Assembly (NCBI GenBank): GCA_963575745.1
Contig: CAUYUJ010000936.1
Coordinates: 192,501-256,500, forward strand
Direction of reading: 5' to 3'
Length of the DNA: 64,000 bases
From: Prorocentrum cordatum
Taxonomy: Eukaryota > Sar > Dinophyceae > Prorocentrales > Prorocentraceae
Shown: one piece after another, positions 1 to 9,770 of the stretch
Numbering within the stretch: position 1 is the stretch's first letter
Layout of the letters: every line of letters begins with the position of its first letter
Notes under the pieces: model-generated
Databases searched by the model: none
Told to the model about the DNA's origin: nothing
Seen by the model: only the letters and a program-made list of their open reading frames with translations
Program-made: the position numbers and the translations under genes

Positions 1-455
1 AACATTCGCCGGTCCACCAGTCCACCGGTCCACCGGTCCGCCGCGGTCCACCGCGGTCCACGGGTCCACCGGTCCACCGGTCCGCCGGTCCGCCTATCCG
101 CCGGTCCGCCAGTCCACCAGTCCGCCGGTCCACCAGTCCGCTGGTCCGCTGGTTTGCCGGTCCGCGGGTCCGCCGGTCCACCAGTCCGCCGGTCCGCCGG
201 TCCGCCGGTCCGCCGGTCCGCCGGTCCGGTCCGCTGGTCCACCGGTCCACCGGTCCACCAGTCCACCGGTCCACCGGTCCGCCGGTCCGCCAGTCCGCCG
301 GTCCTCCGGTCCGCCAGTCCGCCGGTCCACCGGTTCACCGGTCCACCGGTCCGCCGGTCCGCCATGGTCCACCCGTCCACCGGTCCACTGGTCCACCGGT
401 CCACCGGTCCGCTGGTCCTGTGGTCCGCGGGTCCCCGGGTCCGCCGGTCCGCAGT
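1..455. repeat. 9-bp minisatellite (CCGGTCCRC)n
   Basis: About fifty degenerate copies of a 9-bp unit, CCGGTCCAC alternating with CCGGTCCGC. The unit length is a multiple of three, so long spurious reading frames stay open on both strands. A short CAT/ATC-rich stretch (about 458-565) follows. Probably intronic, because the helicase reading frame begins only at 1280. Confidence 0.9.
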
Positions 456-564
456 CCGTATCATCATCATCGTCATCATCGCCTTCGTGATCGCCATGAG
501 CAGCACCACCATCATCAGCACCACCAGCATCACCATTACCGTCACCACCATCCTTATCCTTATC

Positions 565-1279
565 GCTTCCTCACAGGAAGTGGTTTTCGCAAGTGGACTG
601 CGGCGCTCGCAGGCTGCCTTCGCCGTGTGGCGGCCATGAGAACACTATAGTGCTCTCAGGAACGCTGTGGTACTGTTAGACGCAGGTTGTCGGTCGCACT
701 TACGATGTGGTGTTCTTGGGCACGTTGCGTTCGCGTGTTCGCGGGTTGCTGGGTACCCACGGGCACACTGCTGGCAATGCCACCTTCTTGAATACTGTTG
801 TGCGCACGCGTGGGGCTCGCAGGCGATGGTGGCTCTGGTAGGGTCTGTCTGCGATCGCCTGGCGGTCGCAAGCATTTCTTTGTGCTTCCGCTCCCAGACA
901 CGTTGCGGCACTCGCGGGCACATGCGGGCGACCACAACGATTGACTCAGTGAGAGGTTTCGACATATTATTCATACTATTCTGCATAGTGCGCAAGGCCA
1001 TTCGCAGACTGCTGCGATACTGGCAGGGTCCAGTTTCCTTCGCCGTATTGCAGTGCCAAGCTTATTTGTGGTGACACGTCACGATTCGTGGACACAGCCA
1101 CCCTGTGGTGGCCTCAGACGCGCTGTGGCTCCTGCAGGCCAGGCGATTGTGAGGCTTGCAGGCATGCCGTGGTGTTCGTAGGCAAATGGTTGCGGTGCTC
1201 GTTGCGCGCTCCCGTCGTGAGGTGGTCACCGCGGCTTCCACCCCCAGATCACGTTTTCTTGCGAGAATGCACTCCCCAG
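565..1279. other. intron sequence upstream of first visible helicase exon
   Basis: No coding domain seen. The stretch about 660-1200 is a degenerate series of short related phrases (for example GTGGTGTTCTTGGGCAC and GCGGCACTCGCGGGCAC). It ends in a pyrimidine-rich CACTCCCCAG immediately before the helicase frame, which I read as the splice acceptor. Confidence 0.5.
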
Positions 1280-2056
1280 GACTACTTCAAGCCGCTGGTA
1301 TCAGGGCTACATGTGGCGGGATCCGGACTGCCGATGTCGCAGGAGGTTGAGGTGCCTTGGATGGATGTCGGGAAGCGCCCGTTCCAAGTAAAAGAGGTTT
1401 TTCTGGACGATTTTGGCACCACATTCCCTAGCCTGAGCAAGCAGGGCAAGGCTCGCGTTGCTGCCATTGGTAAGCAATTCGCAGAGGGCAAGCTTGCCAC
1501 TGCGAACGCCAATGTGCTCTCGCAGCACGTCGACAATTCTGTGGACCTGCTCGTAGAGCTAGCCGCGCTCTTGGCGGAACCAGGGTGCACTATTCTGGTG
1601 TTCTTGCCAGGCTTGTCGGACATTTCCCTTGTGTACGCCGCAGCCCAGGACAAGGCTCACTCATGGACCCGCGCAGGGCTGAACATCAAGGTATTTGGCA
1701 TGCACTCCGAGATCCCACAGGAGGACATGCAGGGTGCATTCGACCCCCCCGACCAGAGCAGTGCCCACATCGTGTTCGCGTCCAACATAGCCGAGAGCTC
1801 CCTAACGTTGCCGAACGTAGCTGCCACCTTGGACGTCGGTTTGCACCGGCGGATGCAGTACAACTGGAAGCGGAAGTCTTTCGTGCTGAGCACCACTTGG
1901 ACCAGCAAGGCCTCGGCAACCCAGCGCAGCGGCCGCGCGGGCCGCACAAGGAATGGGACTGGCGTGCGGCTGTACACGAAAAGTTTCCACGAGGGACTGG
2001 CCAAGTTCGACCGCCCAGATATCCTCGAGGCGCCGATACCTAAGCTTTATCTGGAG
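1280..2056 (+). CDS. DEAH-box RNA helicase, helicase-C exon (partial gene)
   Basis: This exon encodes the second RecA-like domain of a DEAH-box ATP-dependent RNA helicase, about 259 residues. Visible landmarks in order are DYFKPL (the region just after motif III), QEVEVPWMDVGKRPFQVKEV, the strand ILVFLPGLSDI (motif IV region), SNIAESSLTLPNV (motif V) and QRSGRAGRT (motif VI, with the arginine fingers). The motif I and II exons (GKT and DEAH) must lie left of the window. The start is set at a CCCCAG acceptor that keeps the frame in phase 0. The end is set after codon 2054-2056 (Glu), because the frame continues logically at 5665. Family knowledge places such proteins in splicing, ribosome biogenesis or small-RNA pathways; which one cannot be told here. 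Confidence 0.9.
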
Positions 2057-2734
2057 GGCCTCGGCCGCTGCCGCCAGCACCCTGCCCCAGAGGCATCGAG
2101 TGATCTCCCGTCGCGGTCGTCATCGCCGTCGCCGTCGTCGTCGTCGTCGCCGTCCCCATCGTGCCCATCATTTTCCTGCTCGGGGTTCTTGCGGGTCCCT
2201 CGGACCTCTTTCCCGGGCCGTCCACGACTTCGACTCCTTGGGGTTCCATTGTGTTTATCCTAGCCGGCCGCTCCGCGGTTGATCATGAGTGTCTGTATAT
2301 AGAAAGGGAGCGTGCGTTCGAGGGCGAGAGGTGGATGAGCGGGAAGCGGTGGCGCGGAGGTCGAGGATGAGGGGGGTGAAGATCAGGAGGGCGAGGCTCG
2401 CGAGGTGGAGGATCAGGAGAGAGGGTCACGCCAGTGAGGATCAGGCGAGCGTGGAGCAGGAAGGTGAGGATGTGGAGAACGAGGGTCAGGAGAGGGAGGA
2501 TGAGGAGAATGAAGATCAGCATGGTGAGGATCGGGCGTGTGTGGAGCAGGAAAGGGAGGATCAGCACAGTGAGGATCGGCAGAGTGAGCATCACGAGGAG
2601 ATCGAGGATCAAGATAATGAGAAAGCGCATGAGGATGGTGAAGATCAGGATCGTCCCTGGCAAGGCTCGCCCTAGAAGAGGGGTTTGGACTTATAGACTG
2701 CAGCAAGGATTTGCGTTAGAAGACTACTTAGTCT
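2057..2734. repeat. intron 1, GTC and GAGGATCAG degenerate repeats
   Basis: The intron opens with GGCCTC rather than GT. It holds a short GTC/GCC triplet run (about 2105-2160) and then a degenerate purine-rich series based on GAGGATCAG and GAGGATGAGG (about 2310-2690). The apparent acidic or basic proteins encoded here are low-complexity by-products. Confidence 0.7.
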
Positions 2735-3170
2735 GGCTCACGGGGCCGAAGGCTCGAAATGTCCGCTCGGGTTCTCCATCTGGGCCCCCTCTTGGGGCCG
2801 CCTTTGGGTTCTCTTGGGCCGCCTTGGGCGCCTCTTGGCCCGTCTTGGGGCCCGTCTTGGGGCGATCTCGGGACTTCTGGGGCCGTCTTGGGGCAATATT
2901 GGGGGCCGCGTGGGCAGTCGTGGAGCGTCGGAAAGCCGAAAAGGCGACAAGGCCAAAACCTTCAAACGCGTAAGGAAAATCAGAAATCCATGATTTGCGC
3001 CTCTTGAAGCCCTCTTGGGACGCCTCTTGGAGCACTCTTGGGACGTCTTCGGGGCCTCTTGGGCCGTGTTGGGGCCATCTTGGGCGTATTGGGGCACTCT
3101 GGGGCCTGCTCGGAGGCAACTTCGGCCCTCTTAGGCGCTTTTTGGGCCCATGTTTGGCCGGCTGCGCTGC
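2735..3170. repeat. CTTGGGGCC-rich intronic repeat block, copy 1
   Basis: Irregular reiteration of CTTGGGGCC, CTTGGGCC and GCCTCTTGGG. It contains a recognisable core: GGCTCGAAATGTCCG near 2753 and, near 2930, a GGAAAGCCGAAAAGGCGA-like segment. Both core segments recur at 42.7-43.0 kb. No coding domain. Confidence 0.8.
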
Positions 3171-3284
3171 CGGAGGACGCGCGCGACACGCCCGGAGAAT
3201 CCTGGGGAATCCCTTCAAATCCCAGGGAATCCCCGGACATCCCCGGGAAGCCCTGGAAATCCTTCTGAAATCGGTGGCCGAGGC

Positions 3285-4175
3285 CCTTGAATTTTTCCAA
3301 CCGCCCTGTGGTGTTGGGTTTTCGTTTTGAAGAGACGGTCCCCGTGTTCCTCCTCCTCCCGATGCCCCCTCCTCCCTCATCTCCCATCCGCGCCTCTCCT
3401 CCCAAAGGGTTCTCCATAGGGGTCTCTACCGAAGGCCCCAGTGGCAGGGTTCGCATGCGGTTCCCTGCCCACTCCAGGTCCATTTCGGCACACCCCTCAC
3501 ACGGTTCGTGGCCCCAGAAGGAGCTCCAGCGAGGGCCCCGGCAGCAGGGTTCGCATGCGGTTCCCCGCCCACCGCGCGTTCATTTCGGCACACTCCTCAC
3601 ACGGTTCGTGGCCCCAGAGGGAGCTCTACCGAAGGCCCAGTGGCAGGGTTCGCAGGCAGTTCTCCGCCCACCGCGCGTTCATTTCGGCACACCTCTCACA
3701 TGGTTCGTGGCCCCACATAGGGATCTCCACCGAGGGCCCCGGCAGCAGGGTTCGCATGCGGTTCCCCGCCCACCCCAGGTCCATTTCGGCACACCCCTCA
3801 AACGGTTAGTGCCCTCATATGGAGCTCCACCGAAGGCCCCGGCAGCAGGGTTCGCATGCGGTTCCCCGCCCACTCCAGATCCATTTAGGCACACCCCTCA
3901 CACGGTTCGTGGCCTCATATGGAGCACCACCGAAGGCCCCAGTGGCAGGGTTCGCATGCGGTTCCCCGCCCACAGCGCGTCCATTTCGGCACACCCCCCA
4001 CACGGGTCGTGGCCGTATAGGGATCTTTACCGAGGGCCCTGGCAGCAAGGTTCGCATGCGGTTCCCCGCCCACCGAATCTGCGTTTCCCCGCCCAGTACA
4101 GCGTTTAGTGGCCGCAGAGGGATCTTCACGGAAGAGGATAACTACCCACATTTGCGGTAGCCACAATTGCATATG
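3285..4175 (+). repeat. composite repeat type 1a: head plus ~100-bp tandem array, copy 1
   Basis: The head (3285-3335) reads CCGCCCTGTGGTGTTGGG followed by TTTTCGTTTTGAAGAGAC, then a pyrimidine-rich spacer. About seven tandem units of about 100 bp follow from 3425. Each unit contains TTCGCATGCGGTTCCC, CATTTCGGCACACCCCTC and CACGGTTCGTGGCCCC. After the array comes GCATATGGCTGGGTTTTTCGC (near 4170). The same head, array type and closing phrase recur at 52.0-53.7 kb. Open frames here follow from the unit lengths and are not genes. Confidence 0.85.
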
Positions 4176-4614
4176 GCTGGGTTTTTCGCAAAGTTATTTC
4201 TACAACCCTGCAGTTTTGAATTCTTCAGGCTGGATGATCCTTCGGCCCCTACGCTACGTGCAGCAGGCACGGTGGCGGACTTCCACAACATAGATTTCAG
4301 CACCACAACAACAGCATAATTCAAGCATCCTCATACGGAGGATATCTGGATTTCACTAGCTTCCCCCGAACCCCTCTCACGGGACACCCCCAGGACCTTC
4401 CCCCGCCCGTGCGGGGACTGCATCAAGGGAAGGGGTTTCCGGCTTCCCTCCGATCTAGTTGCGACTGCGACTGCGACTTGGCTCGACTCTCTTCACGTTG
4501 ACGAGCTTGGCGCGCCACAGAGGGTCTCGGCGGAGAGACCCCCGGGAATGAGCGAAGGAGTCGAACGAAAAATTGTCTCTGAAGACCACCCGGGGGCGGC
4601 GGACCCAGACACAT

Positions 4615-4801
4615 ACCCAGACCCCCTCGAGTCAGGAAAAAATCACGACGCGAGGTTTTTCGCGATTTTCGGCCTCTGGGGACCCTTGCCGGCCCTCAGG
4701 ACCGTCAAAAAACGACTCGGGATGAAAAGCCGGTCCCGGGGACTGGGTCCGGACTTTTGGGGGTCGCGTCATGGAAAAATCATGACGTCGGGGGTCTGGG
4801 T
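4615..4801 (+). mobile_element. family A TIR element (MITE/introner-like), copy 1
   Basis: A 187-bp element bounded by the 12-bp inverted repeat ACCCAGACCCCC / GGGGGTCTGGGT. The interior carries GGACCGTCAAAAAACGA and GATGAAAAGCCGGTCCCGGG. Near the right end is a self-complementary CGTCATGG-AAAAA-TCATGACG hairpin. The copy at 14931-15117 has exactly the same length, and a third copy lies inverted at 21814-22005. It has no coding capacity. I saw no convincing target-site duplication. Confidence 0.85.
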
Positions 4802-4829
4802 ACGCTGACAGGATCAGCGGAGTTGTTTC

Positions 4830-5560
4830 CAGACGTGCTGCGGGGCACATTCGTTTCAAATATCTGCTTCGATATGCAGCATGATGTCTCGTGTCGCAGT
4901 TTCCCTGGACGTCCTATGGTACACGTCATGTGTCCCCCGTCCCACGACGTCCTGTGGCACACGTGTGCCCAGACGCCATGCGTTACGTGTATGTCTTGTG
5001 TCGCTGATTATGTGCCTCATGATGTCCCCGAATGCCCCGTGTTTACTGTTGATCTGTATCCTAAGGGACGTATTGCAAGAACATGGTTCTAGACGTCCTG
5101 CGGTGGATGTGTTCCCAACCGCGCATATTTCGTGAGTTTGTTGGATACTTTTTGCCAGGGTATCCCACAGGACGTCTTGCGGCACTGATGTGTCCAGACG
5201 TCGCGTGATACGGCCATGTGGCAGATTCGTCAATCAACAATATGTGATCAAGTTCCCCTGATTTGTTGGGGTAGTGAAACACTTAGAACGTCCTGTGGAG
5301 TACGTCGGTCGATGCTTGCCCCCACGTTTTCTTGTACATGCGTCCCCAGAAATACAGTCATGCGTGTATGTCTACGTTGTGTCTGCCATACTATGCACAG
5401 GACGTAATGCGGTATAGTTGTATTCAGAAGTCTTCCCGCACGTCATGTTGCACATTGTCCTTCGAGTGGCGGTCGATCGAACAGTAGTGGCGATAAGCAT
5501 GATTACCCACCCTTCTGCGCATGTCCCACCGTACGAGACGGCGACGATGCACATAGATGC
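4830..5560. repeat. degenerate ~50-bp repeat region in intron 1
   Basis: Loose reiterations of phrases such as CACGACGTCCTGTGGCACACG and CCAGACGCC at irregular spacing of about 40-60 bp, with lower GC than the surroundings. No coding domain seen. Confidence 0.5.
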
Positions 5561-5664
5561 GGGACAGCATTTCATTCTGCCACGTTGACGCAACAGCACT
5601 TCAGCCAATGAGGCGTGACGGCTCACGGACTGGAGGTCCCACCAGGGAACCGACGAATCTGCAG

Positions 5665-5952
5665 GCCAAGGAGCTATCACGCGAGCTGGAAGTGCTCCCG
5701 CGATCCGCCACCGAGGTGCTGCAGCAGCTGCCAGACCCGCCCGAGCTGCATGCCGTGGAGGAGACGCTGAAGGACCTCGCCCGGCTCGGCGCCATCGATG
5801 GGGCCAGCGACGAGGCCGCGCTTACCCCGATCGGCCGCGTGTGCCTATCGCTGCCGCTGGACCTGCACACCTGCAGGCTCGTCTGGCTGGGCTGCCTGTG
5901 GGGCTGCGCGGCGGACGCCGTCGTCCTCGCCTGCTGCATGGGCTCCGTGCAG
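5665..5952 (+). CDS. DEAH-box RNA helicase, HA2 (ratchet) exon
   Basis: About 96 residues that continue the helicase after its motif VI exon. AKELSRELEVLPRSATEVLQ corresponds to the winged-helix segment. LKDLARLGAIDG followed by LTPIGRVCLSLPLD is the hallmark HA2 signature, in which a new layer of substrate contact forms behind the RecA domains. The segment ending in CCMGSVQ leads into SVQ-DPF across the next intron. The acceptor is CTGCAG at 5659-5664 and the frame is phase 0. The right boundary is set at 5952 because the next visible frame begins with Asp-Pro-Phe at 16777. The donor reads GACGCG, not GT. Confidence 0.88.
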
Positions 5953-5984
5953 GACGCGGCGCCTCGCCGTGGGGGGCGGGCGGG

Positions 5985-7245
5985 AGAGACCATGAGATCA
6001 CGATCCGAGGGAAATGGGGTCGTGATCCAGTTGTTTTCGAGGTTCCCACGCCACCAGAAATTGGATCACTATCCGCTCGTTTGGGTTCCGTCGGAGAGCA
6101 GTGTGGGGAGGCCCCGAAGAGACATCCAGACGGCCCCAACAGGGGCCGCCAAGGCACCGAAGAGGCCCCCAGGCGGCCCCCAAGTGAATCGCGATCCAAT
6201 TGTTCCGGGCGGGGGGGCGCCTGGGGTTTGGGGGGTCTGGGCCCAGAGAGTCGGAAGGGAGAGTCGGAGAGGAGAGTCGGACCGAGTCGGAGAGGAGAGT
6301 CGGAGAGGGGCGTCGGAGAGGGGAGTCGGAAAGGAGCGTCGGAGTCGAGAGTCTGAGATGAAAATCGGAGACGAGAGTCGGAGACGACAGCCGGACGAGA
6401 GTCGGAGGCGAGAGTGGCAGACTAGAGTCGGAGACGAACATCGGAGAGGAGCGTCGGAGGCGAGAGCGGGAGACGAACATCGGAGACGAGAGTCGGAGAC
6501 GACAGCTGGCCGAGAGTCGGAGAGGAGAGCCGGAGAGGAGGGTCGGAGAGGAGAGTCGGAGAGGAGACTAGAATCGGAGACGAACATCGGACACGAACAT
6601 CGGGGGCGAGAGTCGGACAGGAGAGTCGGAGGCGAGAGTGGGAGACGAACATCAGAGGCGAAAGTCGGAGGCGACAGCTGGACGGGAGTCGGGGACAATA
6701 GTCGGAGAGGAGAGTCGCAGAGGAGAGTCGGAGAGGAGAGTCGGACAGGAGAGCCGGAGACTAGAGTCGGAGACGAAGATCGGAGGCGACAGTCGGAGAC
6801 GATAGTTGGACGTGAGTTGGAGAGAAAGCCGGAAACGAGAGTCGGAGAGGAGAGTCGGAGAGGGGAGTCGGAGGCGAGAGTCGGAGAGGAGCGTCGGAGT
6901 CGAGAGTCGTAGCGCAGAGTCGGAGACGAGAGTGGGAGACGACAGCTGGACGAGAGTCGGAAAGGAGAGTCGGAGGGGAGTGTCGGAGAGGAGAGTCGGT
7001 GAGGAGAGTCGGAGGAGACAGTCGGAGCGGAGAGGAGAGTCGGAGAGTAGAGTTGCAAAAGAGAGTCGGAGAGGAGAGGCGGAGGCGAGAGCGGGAGGCG
7101 GAAGTCGGAGAGGAGAGCCGGAGAGGAGAGTCGGGGACGAGAGTCGGAGACGAGCATTGGAGCCGAGAGTCGGAGACATGAAACGAGTGTCGGAGACAAG
7201 TGTCGGAAATGAGGGTCGGGCAGCAGAATCGGAGACGAGAGTGTT
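5985..7245 (+). repeat. composite repeat type 2: head plus GAGAGTCGGA array, copy 1
   Basis: A head of about 250 bp (5990-6240) starts GAGATCACGATCC, contains GCGATCCAATTGTTCCG and ends in GGGCCCAGAGAGTCGGA. It precedes about 1 kb of degenerate 9-12 bp units (GAGAGTCGGA, GAGACGAGAGTCGGA). The array closes with GAGAGTGTTGTTCCGGGAAC. The same head and array recur at 18925-19380. The array keeps frames open on both strands; the Ser/Arg-rich proteins they predict are not credible genes. Confidence 0.85.
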
Positions 7246-7249
7246 GTTC

Positions 7250-9770
7250 CGGGAACTCCAGCAAATGGTGTCATATCAGTGTTATGCCCGCGTGTTGTTT
7301 GGGTATTGTCTCGGTGCTGCTTGGGGCATACAGCAGGATCGTTGCGTATGTTCTGAGCCCTCTTCGGGTGCGGTTTGGTTGTTGTCTAGGATACAGTATG
7401 TGTGTTGTCTCACGGGTGTCGAAAGACTTATCTTCGTATTGCCTCGGGGGCTGTCTGCAATGGTTTGCGGGAGGGGGGTCAGGTTTGTCCGAGCTGCTGC
7501 GAGGATGCTGTCTGGAAAGCTGGCTGTGTAATGTCTGTGTGCTGTGTGGATCTTGTCACGGTGCTGTATGGGCCAGTGTCTCAGAACCGTTGTTGTGTTG
7601 TCATCGTGCTCTGCGTGTACAGTGTGGGAATCGCTTGGAAGTGTCCGAGGTATGTGTGCTGTCTTGACTGCTGTATCATTCATCTGCTCCGTGCGATGAG
7701 GCTGGCTATGGTTGTTTGATGCTGTATGAGTTGGTGCCGTTCTCTCCCCGCTCGCTCTTTGCCGCCCTCTGACGCCACCCGCCGCCACAACTGCGTTTCA
7801 GGATCGTCGCTTCGTCGTCGTTCCCTTCCCCCTTTGCCCTCCCTCATCCTATCATTTCAGCTGAACGTGTTATTGCGTTTTGAGAAGCATGTCTGGTATA
7901 CCCATTGTGGGCGACGAGACTGGTACACTGACGTCCCCATTATATTATACTCTTGCCGGGAAGCGTATCCTACTGGCAAAATATTGATTACCAACAGAAA
8001 AACTCTAATGATGTGTTGGACATGTAAATGGCCGCGATCGATGATGTCAACACGCTTGTTCCATTGGGGATTGCGCAAGATCACCCGAACAGTTCGCCCA
8101 ATGATGCTTCAGGCCATATTTCCCCAAGTGTTCCTATTATGCCATCGATGGATGGTCCTTTGCTGTTTCGAGGGGGGCAGCAAATTGCCGCCAGCTCAAC
8201 CAGTGAAGGGGGGAATGGAATTTGATCAACAACTTTCAGCTATCCTGAAACATGAAGATCTGAATGAGATGAATCAGAAGTGTCACAGCTTTGGTCATAC
8301 CCCAGACGGATCCAACAAGGGACAGCACGGGAGAGACTGCTGAAGCCAAACGCCCGAAGATGCCCGAGGATGTAAGCATGGAACATGCATCATGTCATGC
8401 AGGCCTCCAGCTTGGCAGCAGGACGAACTGACGAACGGCAGTGTCCAGCTACACATGAACTTCCGGAGGTACTCGATCCCAATGTTGCTGCCACGTACTG
8501 CCGTCAGGAAATCCGTATCCAGATCGCCGCTATCATCCAGAATGCGTACCGGACCGGGAATCATTCAACGATCTTGTCGTTCGGCCGTGCGACCTCGACG
8601 TTACCCACTAGCTGAGAATATATGCCCGGGATGGCACGTAACAGACAAGGTCCGCGCCATCGGCCTGTATGCGGAGATTGCTCACACGTCTGCCGGTTTT
8701 GTGAGATCACTTGGTTTGGTTCTGAAGGCACAGACACAAATGAACACACACTTGTCGCCACCCTGTTTTTGTCAGAACGGCAGCTAACAGAGCCAGAGAA
8801 GGTGTCAGCCAATGGAAACACACTTCGCGAGGAACTGGTTGCGCAAGTTCGTATGTTTTTGAGCTACGAAAGATGCACAAATCTGGTTGATTTATAACAA
8901 GGAGGAGACTCTTCCGCACGCAACACAGCAGGCTCATCTGGGCAGATAGAAAGCAGCGTAAACATTTCAGCGAACTCAGACAGAAAAGGAAAACATCATC
9001 CAGACAAGGAGGCCGGCGGCGAAGCCCTCAAGGGTCTTGACTGCTCCGCACTCCCCACCCATATTCTCACACAAAAACTCGATTCGGACGGCGACGACGT
9101 TATCTTCTTAACGCTGCTCATCATAGCGGACACATGCTGACGCATTCGCTGTCGTATCAACGTTGTGCTATGGAGACGGCAGTTGCGTCGATATGATGGG
9201 ATTGCGTGGAGGGCCTGGCGGCGGGCCGCAGCTTGCCTTCAAGGGGCGATTCGCTTCAGGAGACAAACTCGACCAATGAATCCACATTGGACCAGGCAGC
9301 GCAAAGGGACACGAAGCCGTGGAGCACTACCTCAACGCGTGTTCCGTCACACCTGTGACACCACAGCCATTTTGCAGGACCATGGGACGACCGTCCTATT
9401 TCAAGTCTGAGACAAACTCTGACACATGGTTTGGGCACCATAGAGATGACCTCCCGAGCGCTCCTGTATGTGAAAAAGGTCGCCGTCAGACAGGACGAGC
9501 GAAGATGGCTCCTTCGAAGAGAGCCATAACAGATTGCCCTATGGGCGACCCGAACCAAGCTCAAGGTCATTTGCAAAAAGATTACCGACCAATGCTCAAC
9601 ATAGCTGCGGGGCTTCGAGGGCGCGCGCATCCGGAAACCATCGGAGATGGTGGCCAACAACACAGCAGTATTTGATTTTTTTATGTCATGAGGTGTAAGG
9701 GCCATCGTAAACATGCACAGGTATGCAAACAATAACTGTCACGAGCGGCTAAGTGAACGCTACAGATGCA
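7250..9770. other. lower-GC island in intron 2, no recognised gene
   Basis: The first ~480 bp are degenerate TGTTGT/CTGTGTGG phrases. The rest (7730-9770) is non-repetitive with a visibly lower GC content. Short frames such as 8028-8225 (+), 8385-8615 (+) and 9319-9675 (+) have ordinary amino-acid composition but no motif I recognise, and they are interrupted by stops. It may be a decayed inserted element or ordinary unique intron sequence. Confidence 0.35.

Noticed and set aside
6069-7531. Ser/Pro/Arg-rich frames on both strands
   Set aside because: Generated by the GAGAGTCGGA minisatellite; both strands are open, which argues against coding.
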